In this document: piece by piece, positions 27,036-37,021 of the stretch
How the letters are laid out: the number at the start of each line of letters is the position of its first letter
Position numbering within the stretch: position 1 is the stretch's first letter
NCBI GenBank assembly: GCA_018241765.1
Contig: JAFEDD010000004.1
Coordinates: 98,298 to 162,297, forward strand
Origin: Pseudomonadota bacterium
GTDB lineage: Bacteria > Pseudomonadota > Gammaproteobacteria > Burkholderiales > Casimicrobiaceae
Reading direction: 5' to 3'
DNA length: 64,000 bases
Translations under genes and position numbers: made by a program
Notes under the pieces: model-generated
Databases searched by the model: none
Told to the model about the DNA's origin: nothing
Seen by the model: the letters and a program-made list of their open reading frames with translations, nothing else

Positions 27036-27410
27036 ATGCCCGCCCCTGCCGAGTATGTCTCTACCCTGTTTCACGGCCGCGCCACACCCGACAAAGTCAC
27101 CGTCGCGCTGACCATGGCGTTGAACGCTCGTCTCAAGGGTCACGGCTCATGCCTGATCTTGATGGCCGACGGCGTCACGCTCGCGCTGCCCGGGGGTGTC
27201 GACGGCATCGACATCGGACAGCCGTTTGAGCCGGCCAGCGAACTGCTTCGCAAGTACCGCGAACTCGGGGGACGGGTCGCGGTGTGCAAATCGTGCATGC
27301 TGCACCACGGTCTGGCGGCGGAACAGCTGGTGCAGGGGTGCGAGATCGTGTCAGCGCCCGAGGTGATCGATCTCGTCATGTCGGCACGCGGCACGCTGCA
27401 GATCGCGTAA
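27036..27410 (+). CDS. DsrE family sulfur-relay protein
   Basis: 124 residues from ATG 27036 with GAGG 8 bp upstream. The single-domain DsrE/DsrF fold is visible (VTVALTMALNARLKGHGSCLILMADGV; YRELGGRVAVCKSCMLHHGL; AAEQLVQGCEIVSAPEVIDLV). The Cys in AVCKSCM occupy the region used by DsrE/TusD proteins to carry sulfane sulfur. With SQR and a BigR-like repressor it likely accepts polysulfide or persulfide made by SQR, in the cytoplasm. Confidence 0.88.
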   Translation: MPAPAEYVSTLFHGRATPDKVTVALTMALNARLKGHGSCLILMADGVTLALPGGVDGIDIGQPFEPASELLRKYRELGGRVAVCKSCMLHHGLAAEQLVQGCEIVSAPEVIDLVMSARGTLQIA

Positions 27411-27458
27411 GTGAAGCGCGGCATCGACGCCGACCGAGTGTCGCGTTAAGCTTGCATC

Positions 27459-28271
27459 ATGCAAGCCATTCGCCTCGATCCCGAACCGATTGCCTCGTTC
27501 CAACGCGACGGTGCCGTCGTCATCCGCAACGCGCTCGCTCAGGACGAACTCATCACGCTGGAGCGAGGCATCGAAGCCAATCTCGCCTCACCCGGGCCGC
27601 TCGCGGCCGTCGCCAGCGGCAACGACGATCCGGGTCGTTTTTTCGAGGACTTTTGCAATTGGCAGCGCATCGGCGAGTTCGAGCGCATTCTTCGCGACAG
27701 CGCGCTGCCTGCGATCGCGGCGCAATTGATGCGTAGCGCGACGGTTCGCCTCTATCACGATCACACGCTGGTGAAGGAAGCCGCAACGCGCCAGCCGACG
27801 CCCTGGCATCAGGATCAGCCGTACTACAACGTCGACGGCACGCAAAACGTCAGCTTCTGGATCCCCGTCGACCCCGTGCCACGTGAAAGCACGCTCGAAT
27901 TCCTCGCCGGATCGCACGACGGCACTTGGTACATGCCTCGTACGTTCATGAACAATGAAGCCAAGTGGTTTCCCGAAGGCTCCCTCGCCGACCTGCCCGA
28001 CATGACATCGGCCGAGCACCGCACGCGCGTGCTCGGTTGGGCACTGCAACCCGGTGACTTGGTTGCCTTTCACATGCTGACGCTGCATGCCAGCGCGGGA
28101 AGCGCTTCGCGGCGACGCGTGTTCAGCGCGCGTTACCTCGGCGATGACATGGTTCACGCGCCGCGCGCGTGGCGTACGTCACCCGAGTTCCCGGGGTTGC
28201 GCGAGCAACTGGCGGCAGGCGCCCCGATGGACCACCCGCTGTTTCCGCTGGTCTATCCCTTGGCCGCTTGA
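27459..28271 (+). CDS. Phytanoyl-CoA dioxygenase (PhyH) family protein
   Basis: 270 residues. A 2-oxoglutarate/Fe(II) oxygenase of the PhyH type: iron ligands H117 and D119 (WHQDQPYYNVDG) and H210 (LTLHASAGS), with an Arg shortly after for 2-oxoglutarate binding (RRR near 218-220). FWIPVDPVPRESTLEFLAGSH is the characteristic strand between. It hydroxylates an unknown small molecule. It follows the sulfide operon by 48 bp in the same direction, but no functional link is apparent, so it may be separately expressed. Confidence 0.88.
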   Translation: MQAIRLDPEPIASFQRDGAVVIRNALAQDELITLERGIEANLASPGPLAAVASGNDDPGRFFEDFCNWQRIGEFERILRDSALPAIAAQLMRSATVRLYHDHTLVKEAATRQPTPWHQDQPYYNVDGTQNVSFWIPVDPVPRESTLEFLAGSHDGTWYMPRTFMNNEAKWFPEGSLADLPDMTSAEHRTRVLGWALQPGDLVAFHMLTLHASAGSASRRRVFSARYLGDDMVHAPRAWRTSPEFPGLREQLAAGAPMDHPLFPLVYPLAA

Positions 28272-28304
28272 GCCGTTGCCCTGGTCACGCGCGGCACGTC
28301 ATCG

Positions 28305-29201
28305 TCAGGGCTTCGGCGCCGATGAACCGGCCAAACTGGCGCGCGCCGCGCGTACCGTGTTGTCGAGCAGCATCGTGATGGTCATTGGCCCGACACCACC
28401 GGGTACTGGCGTGATGTAACCCGCCATCGGGAGGACATCGTCGTAGTCGACATCGCCCACGAGTTTTCCACCCTCGCTTTCGGGCAGCCGATTGATGCCG
28501 ACGTCGAGCACGACAGCGCCTGGTTTCACCATATCCGCGGTGATGAAGCGCGCTCTGCCGACGGCCGCCACCAAAATGTCCGCCGTCCGGCAATGCCCGG
28601 GCAGATCGCGAGTCCCGCTATGGCAGATGGTGACCGTCGCGTTGGCATGCAAGAGCAGCATCGCCATGGGTTTGCCGACGAGATTGCTGCGACCGACGAC
28701 GACGGCATGCTTGCCGCGCAGATCGACGCCATGCCCGATCCAGCCGATGTCTCGGAGCATTTCCATGCATCCCGCCGGCGTGCACGAGACAAACCCCGGC
28801 GTACCCAGCATCAGCGCGCCGGCGCTCTCGGCGTGAAGTCCGTCGACGTCCTTGCGTGGCGCAATGGCCGCGATCACGCGTTCCTGTGCGATGTGCGCGG
28901 GCACCGGAAACTGCACCAGAATGCCGTGAATGGTGTCGTCGCCGTTGAGCGAAGCGATGATGTGCAGCAATTCCGCCTCGCTCGTGTCGCCAGGAAGCTT
29001 GTGCATGACACTGTGAATGCCAGCTTTCGCACAAGCGGCGACCTTGTTGCGAACATACACCTGCGAGGCCGGATCATCGCCAACGAGCACGACCGCCAAG
29101 CCCGGCGTGACGCCACGCATCCTGAGGGCTTCCACCTCGCCCGCGATGCGGTGACGAACCTTGGCGGCAAGCGCATTGCCATCGATGCGAACGGCGGTCA
29201 T
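28305..29201 (-). CDS. folD: Bifunctional methylenetetrahydrofolate dehydrogenase / methenyl-THF cyclohydrolase
   Basis: 298 residues. Interconverts 5,10-methylene-, methenyl- and 10-formyl-THF. Family motifs: [14 protein letters not shown] with the catalytic Lys (about 56), [51 protein letters not shown] for NADP binding and [19 protein letters not shown] 29201 overlaps the stop of the cyclo-ligase gene by ATGA, so the two are translationally coupled; together they feed formyl-THF metabolism, including Fmt. Confidence 0.97.
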   Translation of the reverse strand: MTAVRIDGNALAAKVRHRIAGEVEALRMRGVTPGLAVVLVGDDPASQVYVRNKVAACAKAGIHSVMHKLPGDTSEAELLHIIASLNGDDTIHGILVQFPVPAHIAQERVIAAIAPRKDVDGLHAESAGALMLGTPGFVSCTPAGCMEMLRDIGWIGHGVDLRGKHAVVVGRSNLVGKPMAMLLLHANATVTICHSGTRDLPGHCRTADILVAAVGRARFITADMVKPGAVVLDVGINRLPESEGGKLVGDVDYDDVLPMAGYITPVPGGVGPMTITMLLDNTVRAARASLAGSSAPKP

Positions 29202-30037
29202 GGGTTTTCCTGTCGATCTGTCGGTTCGGAGGCGCGCTCGGGAGCATCCTCGGTGCTCGTCACACCGGAGGCGCCCCCGATGGTCGCCAGCGGCATGCCC
29301 GCAGCCGCGCACACGGCGGGCGGCGGCGGATCGGGCACGTACGGGTAGACGGTTGCTTCGGTGACCACCCAATGCATCGTGACGTCGTGTGCATCTTCCG
29401 GGAGCGCGTCGATCATCTGTACGCCATGGCACACGCCGATGCGAACGCAATGGGGCCCCAACTTGGCGCTCAGGCGATCGTAGTAGCCGCCGCCCTGGCC
29501 AAGCCGAGCCAGGCCACGCGTGAAGGCCAGGCCGGGATAGATCACGCAGTCGATCACCGCCGGTTCGATCGGCGTCGCGCGTGTCACATCGGGCGCACGA
29601 ATACCGTGCTTGTGCGGCACCAGCGCGTCGAGGCCACGGACGCGCCACAGCGTCATGAGTCCGGGCACCGTCGTCATCTTCGGATAGGCAACAGCCTTGC
29701 CGCGCTTCAGCAGTTCCTTCGCAAGCTCATCGGTCGCCACTTCCGAGGCGTGATGTGCGTAGAGCAGCACCGTCTGCGCGCGAAGGACGTCGGGATGCGC
29801 CAGCAGCTTCTCGACGATGCGGCGCGACGATGCCGCGCGCTCCTTGTCGGTGAGCGCATCACGCGCGGTGCGGGACTGTGCGCGCAGGGCCGGTTTCGGT
29901 CCGACCTCCGCGACCGCCTCAACCACGATGTCTCGTTGCAGCGGCGTCTCCATGGCGCCGATCGAGCCGGGCTGATCCTGCTCCGAGGGCTCCGGTTCGA
30001 GGACCGGGCCGAACCTATAATCGTCCGCTTCATTCAT
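29198..30037 (-). CDS. 5-formyltetrahydrofolate cyclo-ligase family protein
   Basis: 279 residues, longer than the usual 180-200. The catalytic core (about 50-235) shows the family motifs: [47 protein letters not shown] (nucleotide-binding G-Q-G-G-G-Y-Y-D-R) and [19 protein letters not shown]. It converts 5-formyl-THF to methenyl-THF. The extra length is an acidic N-terminal segment and a low-complexity C-terminal tail. ATG 29953 (METPL) is an alternative start that would free a TATAAT box at 30016-30021 for the divergent pepP. Coupled to folD by a 4-bp overlap. Confidence 0.88.
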   Translation of the reverse strand: MNEADDYRFGPVLEPEPSEQDQPGSIGAMETPLQRDIVVEAVAEVGPKPALRAQSRTARDALTDKERAASSRRIVEKLLAHPDVLRAQTVLLYAHHASEVATDELAKELLKRGKAVAYPKMTTVPGLMTLWRVRGLDALVPHKHGIRAPDVTRATPIEPAVIDCVIYPGLAFTRGLARLGQGGGYYDRLSAKLGPHCVRIGVCHGVQMIDALPEDAHDVTMHWVVTEATVYPYVPDPPPPAVCAAAGMPLATIGGASGVTSTEDAPERASEPTDRQENP

Positions 30038-30058
30038 GCCGCTATTTTGTCATTTGCC

Positions 30059-31372
30059 ATGAACGCGCTCGTCGACACCAGCCCCTACGTTAGCCGGCGC
30101 AACCGCGTTTTCGCGGCGATCGGTGATGGCATCGCCATCGTACCCACGGCGCCCGAAGTGCTGCGCAATCGTGACACCGGCTTTCTCTACCGCCACGACA
30201 GCTACTTCTACTATCTGACCGGTTTCGCGGAGCCGGAAGCGGTTATCGTGCTGCTGGGCGGCAACGAGCGCCGCGCGGTACTGTTTTGCCGCGAAAAGAA
30301 CCTCGATCGCGAGATCTGGGATGGCTACCGCTACGGACCCGATGCGGCCCGCGACATCTTCCACTTCGATGCCGCCCTGCCGATCACGCAACTCAAGGAG
30401 CAGCTCGCCGAGATGATGAGCGACCGCTCGGTGGTGCACACGCCGATCGGCATGAGTGCGGCGTGGGATGCCGAAATCAGCGGCGCCATCAATGCCGTGC
30501 GGACACGAGCGCGCACCGGCGTATCGGCCCCGGGCACGGTGATCGATGTGCGGGCACTGCTCGATGACATGCGGCTCATCAAGGATGACCACGAAATCGC
30601 ACTGATGCGTCGTTCCGCTGCCATCGCCTCGCAAGCCCACCGTCGCGCGATGCGGCACGCACGGCCAGGGCAGTTCGAGTATGAAGTTGAAGCGGAAATC
30701 GCTCACGAGTTCATTCGGCACGGCGCCCGCGTTCCGGCGTACAACCACATCGTCGCGAGCGGCCCCAACGCCTGCGTGCTGCACTACAACGACAGCAATC
30801 GGCGGATGCAGGATGGCGACCTGCTGTTGATCGACGCTGGCTGCGAATACGAGGGTTACGCCAGCGACATCACACGCACGTTCCCGGTGAGCGGAACATT
30901 CAGCGGCCCCCAGCGCGACATCTATCAGGCCGTCCTCGACGCGGAACTCGCATGCATGGAATCGTTGCGTCCCGGCCGACCGTTCAACGAATACCACGAC
31001 GTTGCCGAGCGCGTGCTCTCGCAGCGCCTGCTCGACCTCGGTTTGCTCACCGGTTCACTCGATGAGGTGCTCGAGCAACGCACGTTCACCCGCTTCTACA
31101 TGCATCGTGCCGGTCACTGGCTCGGAATGGATGTTCACGACGCGGGCGACTACCGCAAGCGCGGCGTCTGGCAAACCCTGCAACCGGGGATGGTGTTGAC
31201 CAACGAGCCGGGGCTCTACATCCGTCCTGATGCCGCTGTGCCCGAGCACTTCTGGAATATCGGCGTGCGCATCGAGGACGACGTTCTGATTACCGCCACG
31301 GGCAACGAAGTGCTCACGTCGGCGACCCCCAAAACGGTCGCCGACGTCGTCTCTGCCTGCGAGCGCCGCTGA
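30059..31372 (+). CDS. pepP: Xaa-Pro aminopeptidase (aminopeptidase P)
   Basis: 437 residues. A pita-bread metallopeptidase that removes N-terminal residues before proline. An N-terminal AMP_N domain (about 10-150) precedes the catalytic domain with all five metal ligands: D259 and D270 (LLIDAGCEYEGYASDITRTF), H353 (RAGHWLGMDVHD), E383 (TNEPGLYI) and E406 (RIEDDVLI). A TATAAT box lies 38 bp before the start. It is followed after 19 bp by a UbiH-like monooxygenase, the conserved pepP-ubiH pairing of gamma- and betaproteobacteria. Confidence 0.95.
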   Translation: MNALVDTSPYVSRRNRVFAAIGDGIAIVPTAPEVLRNRDTGFLYRHDSYFYYLTGFAEPEAVIVLLGGNERRAVLFCREKNLDREIWDGYRYGPDAARDIFHFDAALPITQLKEQLAEMMSDRSVVHTPIGMSAAWDAEISGAINAVRTRARTGVSAPGTVIDVRALLDDMRLIKDDHEIALMRRSAAIASQAHRRAMRHARPGQFEYEVEAEIAHEFIRHGARVPAYNHIVASGPNACVLHYNDSNRRMQDGDLLLIDAGCEYEGYASDITRTFPVSGTFSGPQRDIYQAVLDAELACMESLRPGRPFNEYHDVAERVLSQRLLDLGLLTGSLDEVLEQRTFTRFYMHRAGHWLGMDVHDAGDYRKRGVWQTLQPGMVLTNEPGLYIRPDAAVPEHFWNIGVRIEDDVLITATGNEVLTSATPKTVADVVSACERR

Positions 31373-31391
31373 CGCACCACGCTGCGACCGA

Positions 31392-32525
31392 ATGGAACTG
31401 CTGATCGTCGGTGGCGGCCCCGTGGGCCTCGCCGCCGCGCTGGCCCTGCGTGAACGCGGGATACGGAGCAGCATGACGGTGCTTGAGGCAGCGCCGGCCG
31501 GGCGACAGGTCTACAGCGATCGCAACATCGCGCTGTCGAGCGGTTCCTGGCGATTCCTGCGACGCATCGGCGTCGCTCTCGGCGACGCGCCGCAGGCGCC
31601 GATCACCCGCGTCGAGGTCTCCCAGCAGGGCTCGTTCGGACTGCTTACGCTCGACGCCGCCGACATCGGCCGCGCGGAACTGGGTGCCGCAATCACCTAT
31701 CCGGCGCTGATGTCCGCACTGCACACGGCGATCGGTACAACGGATATCGCGCTGCGTCACGACGCGCGCGTCACTGCGCTCGAATCGTCGGGCGACGATA
31801 CCCGCGTTGCGCTTGCCAATGGCGAGTGCTTGCGTGCCGATGGCATCATCATCGCCGATGGTGCGGGCGGCATCACGTTGCCGGGCACGCGACACCATTC
31901 ACGCGACTCCGGACACGTCGCCGTGCTCGCCAGCGTGACGGCGTCACGCCCGCAACCGGGGCTCGCCATCGAACGCTTCACGGCGCACGGTACGCTCGCG
32001 CTCGTGCCGCGCAGCGACGGTGACTGGACGGCCATCTGGGCGCAACCGCGCGCCGACGCCGAGCGCGCGCTGGCGCTGCCCGACGAGGCGTACGCCGCGA
32101 TGCTGAACGAGGCGGCCGGTCGTGCCCTCGGCACCTTGACGTTGGCTGGCGCACGGACTCAGTTCCCGCTCGTGTGGCACCTGCGCGAACCGCGCAGCAG
32201 CGGCAGCTTGGTGGCAATCGGCAACGCGGCGCAGGGTCTGCATCCTGCGGCAGCTCAGGGACTCAATCTGGGCTTCGCGGACGCCCGCGTGTTGGCCTCC
32301 ACCATGGCGGCGTGCAAAGCCGCCCCGATCAGAGAGCGCTTCGCAACGTTTGCACGCCGTCGCGCTCCCGATCGCTTGTTGAGAATGGGCTTTTCGGGGC
32401 TTCTCGCTCACGGATTCCACCGCGGCGGCTGGATTCTCGACGTGCCGCGCGGCGCGGGCCTGATGGCGCTGCAACTCGCCACACCGGCCAGGCGCGCCCT
32501 GTTGCGGCGATTGGTGCTCGCCTGA
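31392..32525 (+). CDS. ubiH: UbiH/UbiF/Coq6-family FAD monooxygenase
   Basis: 377 residues. FAD-dependent aromatic hydroxylase of ubiquinone synthesis: GGGPVGLAAALALRERG binds the ADP part of FAD, DGIIIADGAGG is the middle motif, and GNAAQGLHPAAAQGLNLGFADA is the C-terminal FAD motif typical of UbiH/F/I. Position after pepP argues for UbiH (ring hydroxylation), though the specificity of these paralogues varies among betaproteobacteria and cannot be read from sequence alone. Confidence 0.88.
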   Translation: MELLIVGGGPVGLAAALALRERGIRSSMTVLEAAPAGRQVYSDRNIALSSGSWRFLRRIGVALGDAPQAPITRVEVSQQGSFGLLTLDAADIGRAELGAAITYPALMSALHTAIGTTDIALRHDARVTALESSGDDTRVALANGECLRADGIIIADGAGGITLPGTRHHSRDSGHVAVLASVTASRPQPGLAIERFTAHGTLALVPRSDGDWTAIWAQPRADAERALALPDEAYAAMLNEAAGRALGTLTLAGARTQFPLVWHLREPRSSGSLVAIGNAAQGLHPAAAQGLNLGFADARVLASTMAACKAAPIRERFATFARRRAPDRLLRMGFSGLLAHGFHRGGWILDVPRGAGLMALQLATPARRALLRRLVLA

Positions 32526-32528
32526 GCG

Positions 32529-33335
32529 CTACGCGGCCGGGCCGGGCGTGACGTCGTGCAACCCGGTCACCATGTGCGAAAACCCATTGTCGACGTAGAG
32601 AATTTCACCCGTCAACGCGCTCGCCCAGTCGGAAAGCAGGAATGCGGCAACGTTGCCGACCTCGTCCGTCGTGATCCCCCGTTTCAGGGCCGTCGCCTCG
32701 GCAAACTTCTTGACCATCGTCGAAAACTGCGCGACACCCGAGGCCGCCAGCGTCTTGATGGGGCCGGCGCTGATCGCGTTCACCCGTGTCCCCTCGGGCC
32801 CAAGCGTTGCCGCCATGTAGCGCACGTTGGCTTCGAGCGCTGCCTTCGCCACACCCATCGTGTTGTAGTTGGGCAGCGCACGTACCGCGCCCAGATAGGT
32901 CAAGGTCAGCAAGGAGGCGTTGCGCCCCTTCATCAGCGGGCGGGCCGCCTTGCCGAGCGCGGCGAAGCTGTAGGCCGAAATGTCCATCGCGGTCATGAAG
33001 GCGCTGCGCGAAAGGCCATCGAGAAAGTCGCCCTCGATCGCCTCCCGCGGCGCGAAGCCGATCGAGTGGACGACGCCTTCGACTCCACCCCACTCGCGCC
33101 CGAGCGTCGCGAACACCGCGTCGATCTCGTCCTGCCGCGTCACGTCCATGCTCATGATGAGCCCACCACCCAGTTCGCCCGCGAGTCGCTCGACGCGCTC
33201 GCGCATCGCATCCCCGGCGTAGGTGTAGGCGAGTGTTGCGCCCTCTCGCCTCAGCGCCTTGCCGATACCGTAGGCGATCGATCGGTTGGACAACAAACCA
33301 GTAAGCAGGATTCGCTTGTCGCTGAGCAGGGGCAT
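32529..33335 (-). CDS. fabI: Enoyl-ACP reductase (NADH)
   Basis: 268 residues from ATG 33335 with AGGA 6 bp upstream. Last step of the fatty acid elongation cycle. Divergent-SDR signatures: TGLLSNRSIAYGIGKAL for cofactor binding, the catalytic pair Y157 and K164 (YNTMGVAKAA) with Y147 also conserved (LTYLGAV), and SAGPIKTLAASGV in the substrate loop. It converges with ubiH (3-bp gap) and is divergent from hslU across about 135 bp. Confidence 0.96.
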   Translation of the reverse strand: MPLLSDKRILLTGLLSNRSIAYGIGKALRREGATLAYTYAGDAMRERVERLAGELGGGLIMSMDVTRQDEIDAVFATLGREWGGVEGVVHSIGFAPREAIEGDFLDGLSRSAFMTAMDISAYSFAALGKAARPLMKGRNASLLTLTYLGAVRALPNYNTMGVAKAALEANVRYMAATLGPEGTRVNAISAGPIKTLAASGVAQFSTMVKKFAEATALKRGITTDEVGNVAAFLLSDWASALTGEILYVDNGFSHMVTGLHDVTPGPAA

Positions 33336-33470
33336 GGACGTCCTCTTCTGTGTTCCGGCGTCGCGTACCCATTCGCGCACCGTGGTCATGATGGAGGTCG
33401 ATTGTAGGCTGAGGCCGCACGGCATCGCGGTTTCCTACAATGAACCGTTTCATCTCAAGCCCGCGATCGC

Positions 33471-34802
33471 ATGGCCATCCCGATGACCCCGAAGGAAATC
33501 GTCCACGAGCTCGATCGGCACATCGTCGGGCAGGCTTCCGCGAAGAAGGCGGTGGCCATCGCGCTGCGCAACCGTTGGCGTCGACAACAGGTGGCCGAAC
33601 CGCTTCGGCACGAAATCACGCCAAAGAACATTCTCATGATCGGCCCGACCGGCGTCGGCAAGACCGAGATCGCACGGCGACTCGCGCGACTGGCGAATGC
33701 CCCCTTCGTGAAAGTCGAGGCGACCAAGTTCACCGAAGTGGGCTATGTCGGGCGCGACGTCGACACCATCATTCGCGATCTCGCCGAGGTCGCCATCAAG
33801 CAGACTCGCGAGCAGGCGACGCGCGCCGTGCGCGATCGCGCACTCGACGCCGCCGAGGAACGCGTACTTGATGCCCTGCTGCCGCCACCGAGCGCAGTCA
33901 ATTTCGACGATTTGAAACCCACCGATAACGCAACGCGCCAGAAATTCCGCAAGATGCTGCGCGAAGGGCAACTCGACGACCGCGAAATCGACATCGACGT
34001 TGCCATCGCTGCGCCGCAAATGGAAGTCCTTGCCCCGCCGGGCATGGAGGAGATCACCCAGCAGATCCAGGGCATGTTCGCGGGAATGCAGCAGGAACGC
34101 CGCAAGACGCGGCGGGTGCGCGTCGATGAAGCGCTGAAACTTGCTCAGGATGAAGAGGCGGCACGCCTCATCAACGAGGACGACTTGAAGCGGCAGGCAC
34201 TGCTCGCCGTTGAGCAAAATGGCATCGTTTTTCTCGATGAGATCGACAAGATCGCCGCACGACAGGAAGCGCACGGCGCCGACGTTTCGCGCCAGGGGGT
34301 GCAGCGCGATTTGTTGCCGCTGGTCGAGGGCACGACGGTCAACACAAAGTACGGCGCCATCCGCACCGATCACATCCTCTTCATCGCAAGCGGCGCCTTT
34401 CATCTCAGCAAGCCGAGCGACTTGATTCCCGAAATGCAGGGACGCTTTCCGATCCGGGTCGAGCTTGACGCGCTGACCGTGTCCGATTTCGAACGCATAC
34501 TGACCGCGACGGACGCCAGTCTGACGCAACAATACGGCGCGCTGCTCGCGACCGAACAGGTGACGCTCGATTTTGGTTCCGATGCCATTCGCCGGCTTGC
34601 CGAAATCGCCTTTGCCGTCAATGAGCGTCAGGAGAACATCGGCGCACGACGGCTGCACACCGTCATGGAGCGTCTGCTCGAAGACGTGAGCTTCGACGCC
34701 GATGCGCTGACGGGCGACACGATCGCCATCGACGCGGCGTTCGTCGATTCCAAACTGGCCGGCATCGCACGCGACGAAAACCTCGCGCAGTTCATTCTGT
34801 GA
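33471..34802 (+). CDS. hslU: ATP-dependent protease ATPase subunit HslU
   Basis: 443 residues, full length. AAA+ unfoldase of the HslUV protease. Motifs: [18 protein letters not shown], Walker A GPTGVGKT (58-65), pore-loop region [13 protein letters not shown], Walker [12 protein letters not shown], sensor and box VII motifs, and the C-terminal ENLAQFIL tail that docks into HslV. hslV normally lies directly upstream; here the upstream gene is fabI on the other strand, and no hslV fragment is visible. Confidence 0.96.
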   Translation: MAIPMTPKEIVHELDRHIVGQASAKKAVAIALRNRWRRQQVAEPLRHEITPKNILMIGPTGVGKTEIARRLARLANAPFVKVEATKFTEVGYVGRDVDTIIRDLAEVAIKQTREQATRAVRDRALDAAEERVLDALLPPPSAVNFDDLKPTDNATRQKFRKMLREGQLDDREIDIDVAIAAPQMEVLAPPGMEEITQQIQGMFAGMQQERRKTRRVRVDEALKLAQDEEAARLINEDDLKRQALLAVEQNGIVFLDEIDKIAARQEAHGADVSRQGVQRDLLPLVEGTTVNTKYGAIRTDHILFIASGAFHLSKPSDLIPEMQGRFPIRVELDALTVSDFERILTATDASLTQQYGALLATEQVTLDFGSDAIRRLAEIAFAVNERQENIGARRLHTVMERLLEDVSFDADALTGDTIAIDAAFVDSKLAGIARDENLAQFIL

Positions 34803-34830
34803 AAACGCACTCGGTCGTCAAGGTTGTCGC

Positions 34831-36093
34831 GTGACATCGTCACTCGGGCGTGCCGGCTTTTTTTTGCGCATCACGCTGCCGCTCGCGATTGGCTATCTGA
34901 TCAGCTACGGCCTGCGCACCATCAACGCCGCGATCGCGCCGACGCTGACGCGCGAATTCAATCTCGACGCGGCCGACCTTGGTCTGCTCACCGCCGCGTA
35001 TTTTCTGGCCTTCGGGCTGACCCAGCTGCCACTGGGCGGACTGCTCGATCGCTTTCGTCCGCGCCGCGTTGAAGCGGCGTTGCTCGTTTCCTGCGCCGCA
35101 GGCTGCGTCGCGTTCGCGACGGCGGAATCCGGATGGCTGCTGATCGTCGGGCGGGCGTTGATCGGCGTCGGCGTGGCGGCCTGCCTGATGGCTGCGTTGC
35201 GGACATTCGGGCTGTGGCTCGCGCCATCGCGCATGCCCATGGCCAACGGCCTGATGCTCGCCGTGGGCAACGCGGGCGCCATTTTGTCGACGGCGCCGGT
35301 ACTGTGGCTGCTCGGCATGATCACGTGGCGGCAACTGTTCCTGTCGGTCGCGGTGTTGACCGCGGTCGTGGCGTTCTGGCTCGCCTTTCTCGTGCCCGAC
35401 CCGAACGATCACCGCGATGCCGCAGCATCGGAGCCGCGCTTGGTGACGGGATGGTCGACCGTGTTGCGGTCACGCCTGTTCTGGACCATCGTGCCGCTGC
35501 CGTGCCTGACATCGGCCATCGGACTCGCCGTGCAGGGCTTGTGGGCAGGGCCGTGGCTGGTGGACGTGGCCGGGTTCGCGCCCGATGCGATCGGTGGCGC
35601 CCTGCTCTGGATTTCGGCCGGCATGCTGTTGGCGAACGTCGTGCTCGGCAACGTGATGGGATGGTTGATGCAGCGCGGGGTCGCGCCCGCGCTGTTCTGT
35701 TTCCTGGCGTCCATGTTCGCCCTGCTCGGTCAGTTGCCTCTGCTTCTTTCCTGGCAGAGTGCGCCGATCTTCGCCATGGCGCTGTTCGGTCTCACCCACG
35801 TTGCCGGCAACCAATCGTTCGCGGCGCTGCCGATCTGTTTTCCGAAGGCAGTCCACGGGCGCGTGACGACGATGATCAATTTCGTCATGTTTGCCATCGG
35901 CTTCGCGTTGCAATGGGGCATCGGCGTCATCGTCAACCGTTTTCCCAGCAGCACCGCCGTGGGCCACTATGACGCCACCGGCTACGAACTGGCCTTCTTT
36001 GCGTTGCTCGTGATGCAGGTTCTATGCATCGGATGGACGCTTTGGGGACTGCGCCGCCGTGACCTTCGCGCTCAGCTTCAGGGAGTGGCATGA
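34831..36093 (+). CDS. Major facilitator superfamily transporter
   Basis: 420 residues with about 12 transmembrane helices. The loop between helices 2 and 3 has the MFS signature form GGLLDRFRPRRVEAALLV. GTG 34831 is taken as start; the sequence begins just before the first helix. Substrate unknown. Its stop overlaps the ATG of the following AEC transporter by 4 bp, so the two are co-translated, and both may follow hslU in one transcript (28-bp gap). Confidence 0.88.
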   Translation: MTSSLGRAGFFLRITLPLAIGYLISYGLRTINAAIAPTLTREFNLDAADLGLLTAAYFLAFGLTQLPLGGLLDRFRPRRVEAALLVSCAAGCVAFATAESGWLLIVGRALIGVGVAACLMAALRTFGLWLAPSRMPMANGLMLAVGNAGAILSTAPVLWLLGMITWRQLFLSVAVLTAVVAFWLAFLVPDPNDHRDAAASEPRLVTGWSTVLRSRLFWTIVPLPCLTSAIGLAVQGLWAGPWLVDVAGFAPDAIGGALLWISAGMLLANVVLGNVMGWLMQRGVAPALFCFLASMFALLGQLPLLLSWQSAPIFAMALFGLTHVAGNQSFAALPICFPKAVHGRVTTMINFVMFAIGFALQWGIGVIVNRFPSSTAVGHYDATGYELAFFALLVMQVLCIGWTLWGLRRRDLRAQLQGVA

Positions 36094-36974
36094 GCGTTGG
36101 TCTGCGCATCGGGTCGATCATCCTGCCAGTGCTCGCCATCGTCGTGCTCGGCTACGTCATCGGTCGCCTCTGGCAGAAGCCGGATATGCGCGTCGTCAAC
36201 CGGTTGAACCTCGACGTATTCGGCCCCTTTCTCGTCCTGGCCTACCTCTCCGACAAGAGCGTCGACCTCGCCGCGTTGTGGCCACTGCTTGTCGCTGCCG
36301 TGATCATCGTGCTCGGGTCGGGTCTCGTCGCATGGCCGATCGCCAGACTCTCCGGCCAAAGCGTGCGGACCTTCGTGCCGCCCATGATGTTCAACAACTG
36401 CGGCAACATGGGGCTCCCCTTGGCGCTGTTCGCATTCGGCTCATCGGGGCTCGCCGCCATGGTCGCGTTGTTCGCCACATCGAACCTGCTGCATTTCACG
36501 GTCGGGCCGTTCATCGTGCACCGTCATGCCGAGCCTCGGTTGCTGCTGCAAAGCCCGATGATCTGGGCAACGCTGCTCGGCGCCGCGCTCGGACTGAGCG
36601 GCACCCATCTGCCGGACGCCCTGCATGCACCGATCAAAATGATCGGCGACTGCACGATTCCGGTGATGCTGCTCTCGCTCGGCGTCCGCATGCTCGACGT
36701 GCGGCGCGAAGACTTCACGCATGCGTTGCTCGGCGCCGCCGTTTGCCCACTCAGCGGACTGCTGCTCGCGGCCATCGCCGCCCACGCGCTACCGATGTCA
36801 CAGCAACAGATCGCGCTCGTCTACCTGTTCGGTGCGCTGCCGCCAGCGGTGCTCAACTTCCTGCTCGCCGATCACTATCGACAGGAACCCGCGAGGGTCG
36901 CATCGATCGTGCTGGTGGGCAACATCGCGAGTCTCGTTTTCGTGCCGCTCGGGCTGCTGCTGGGCCTGCGCTGA
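36090..36974 (+). CDS. AEC family (auxin efflux carrier-like) transporter
   Basis: 294 residues with about 10 transmembrane segments in two five-helix halves. The crossover motif FNNCGNMGLPLALFAFG in helix 4 and the related stretch near LPPAVLNFLLADHY in the second half are typical of AEC permeases. Bacterial members export or import carboxylates such as malate or malonate; the substrate here is unknown. Coupled to the MFS gene by an ATGA overlap. Confidence 0.87.
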   Translation: MSVGLRIGSIILPVLAIVVLGYVIGRLWQKPDMRVVNRLNLDVFGPFLVLAYLSDKSVDLAALWPLLVAAVIIVLGSGLVAWPIARLSGQSVRTFVPPMMFNNCGNMGLPLALFAFGSSGLAAMVALFATSNLLHFTVGPFIVHRHAEPRLLLQSPMIWATLLGAALGLSGTHLPDALHAPIKMIGDCTIPVMLLSLGVRMLDVRREDFTHALLGAAVCPLSGLLLAAIAAHALPMSQQQIALVYLFGALPPAVLNFLLADHYRQEPARVASIVLVGNIASLVFVPLGLLLGLR

Positions 36975-37021
36975 TGGGATGAAGACCCTGGCAACGCGCG
37001 CCCGACGTTCCGTCGGTCAAC

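Noticed and set aside
33440-33871. A possible hslV remnant or extra gene upstream of and overlapping hslU
   Set aside because: The peptide has no similarity to HslV and lies in a shadow frame of hslU.
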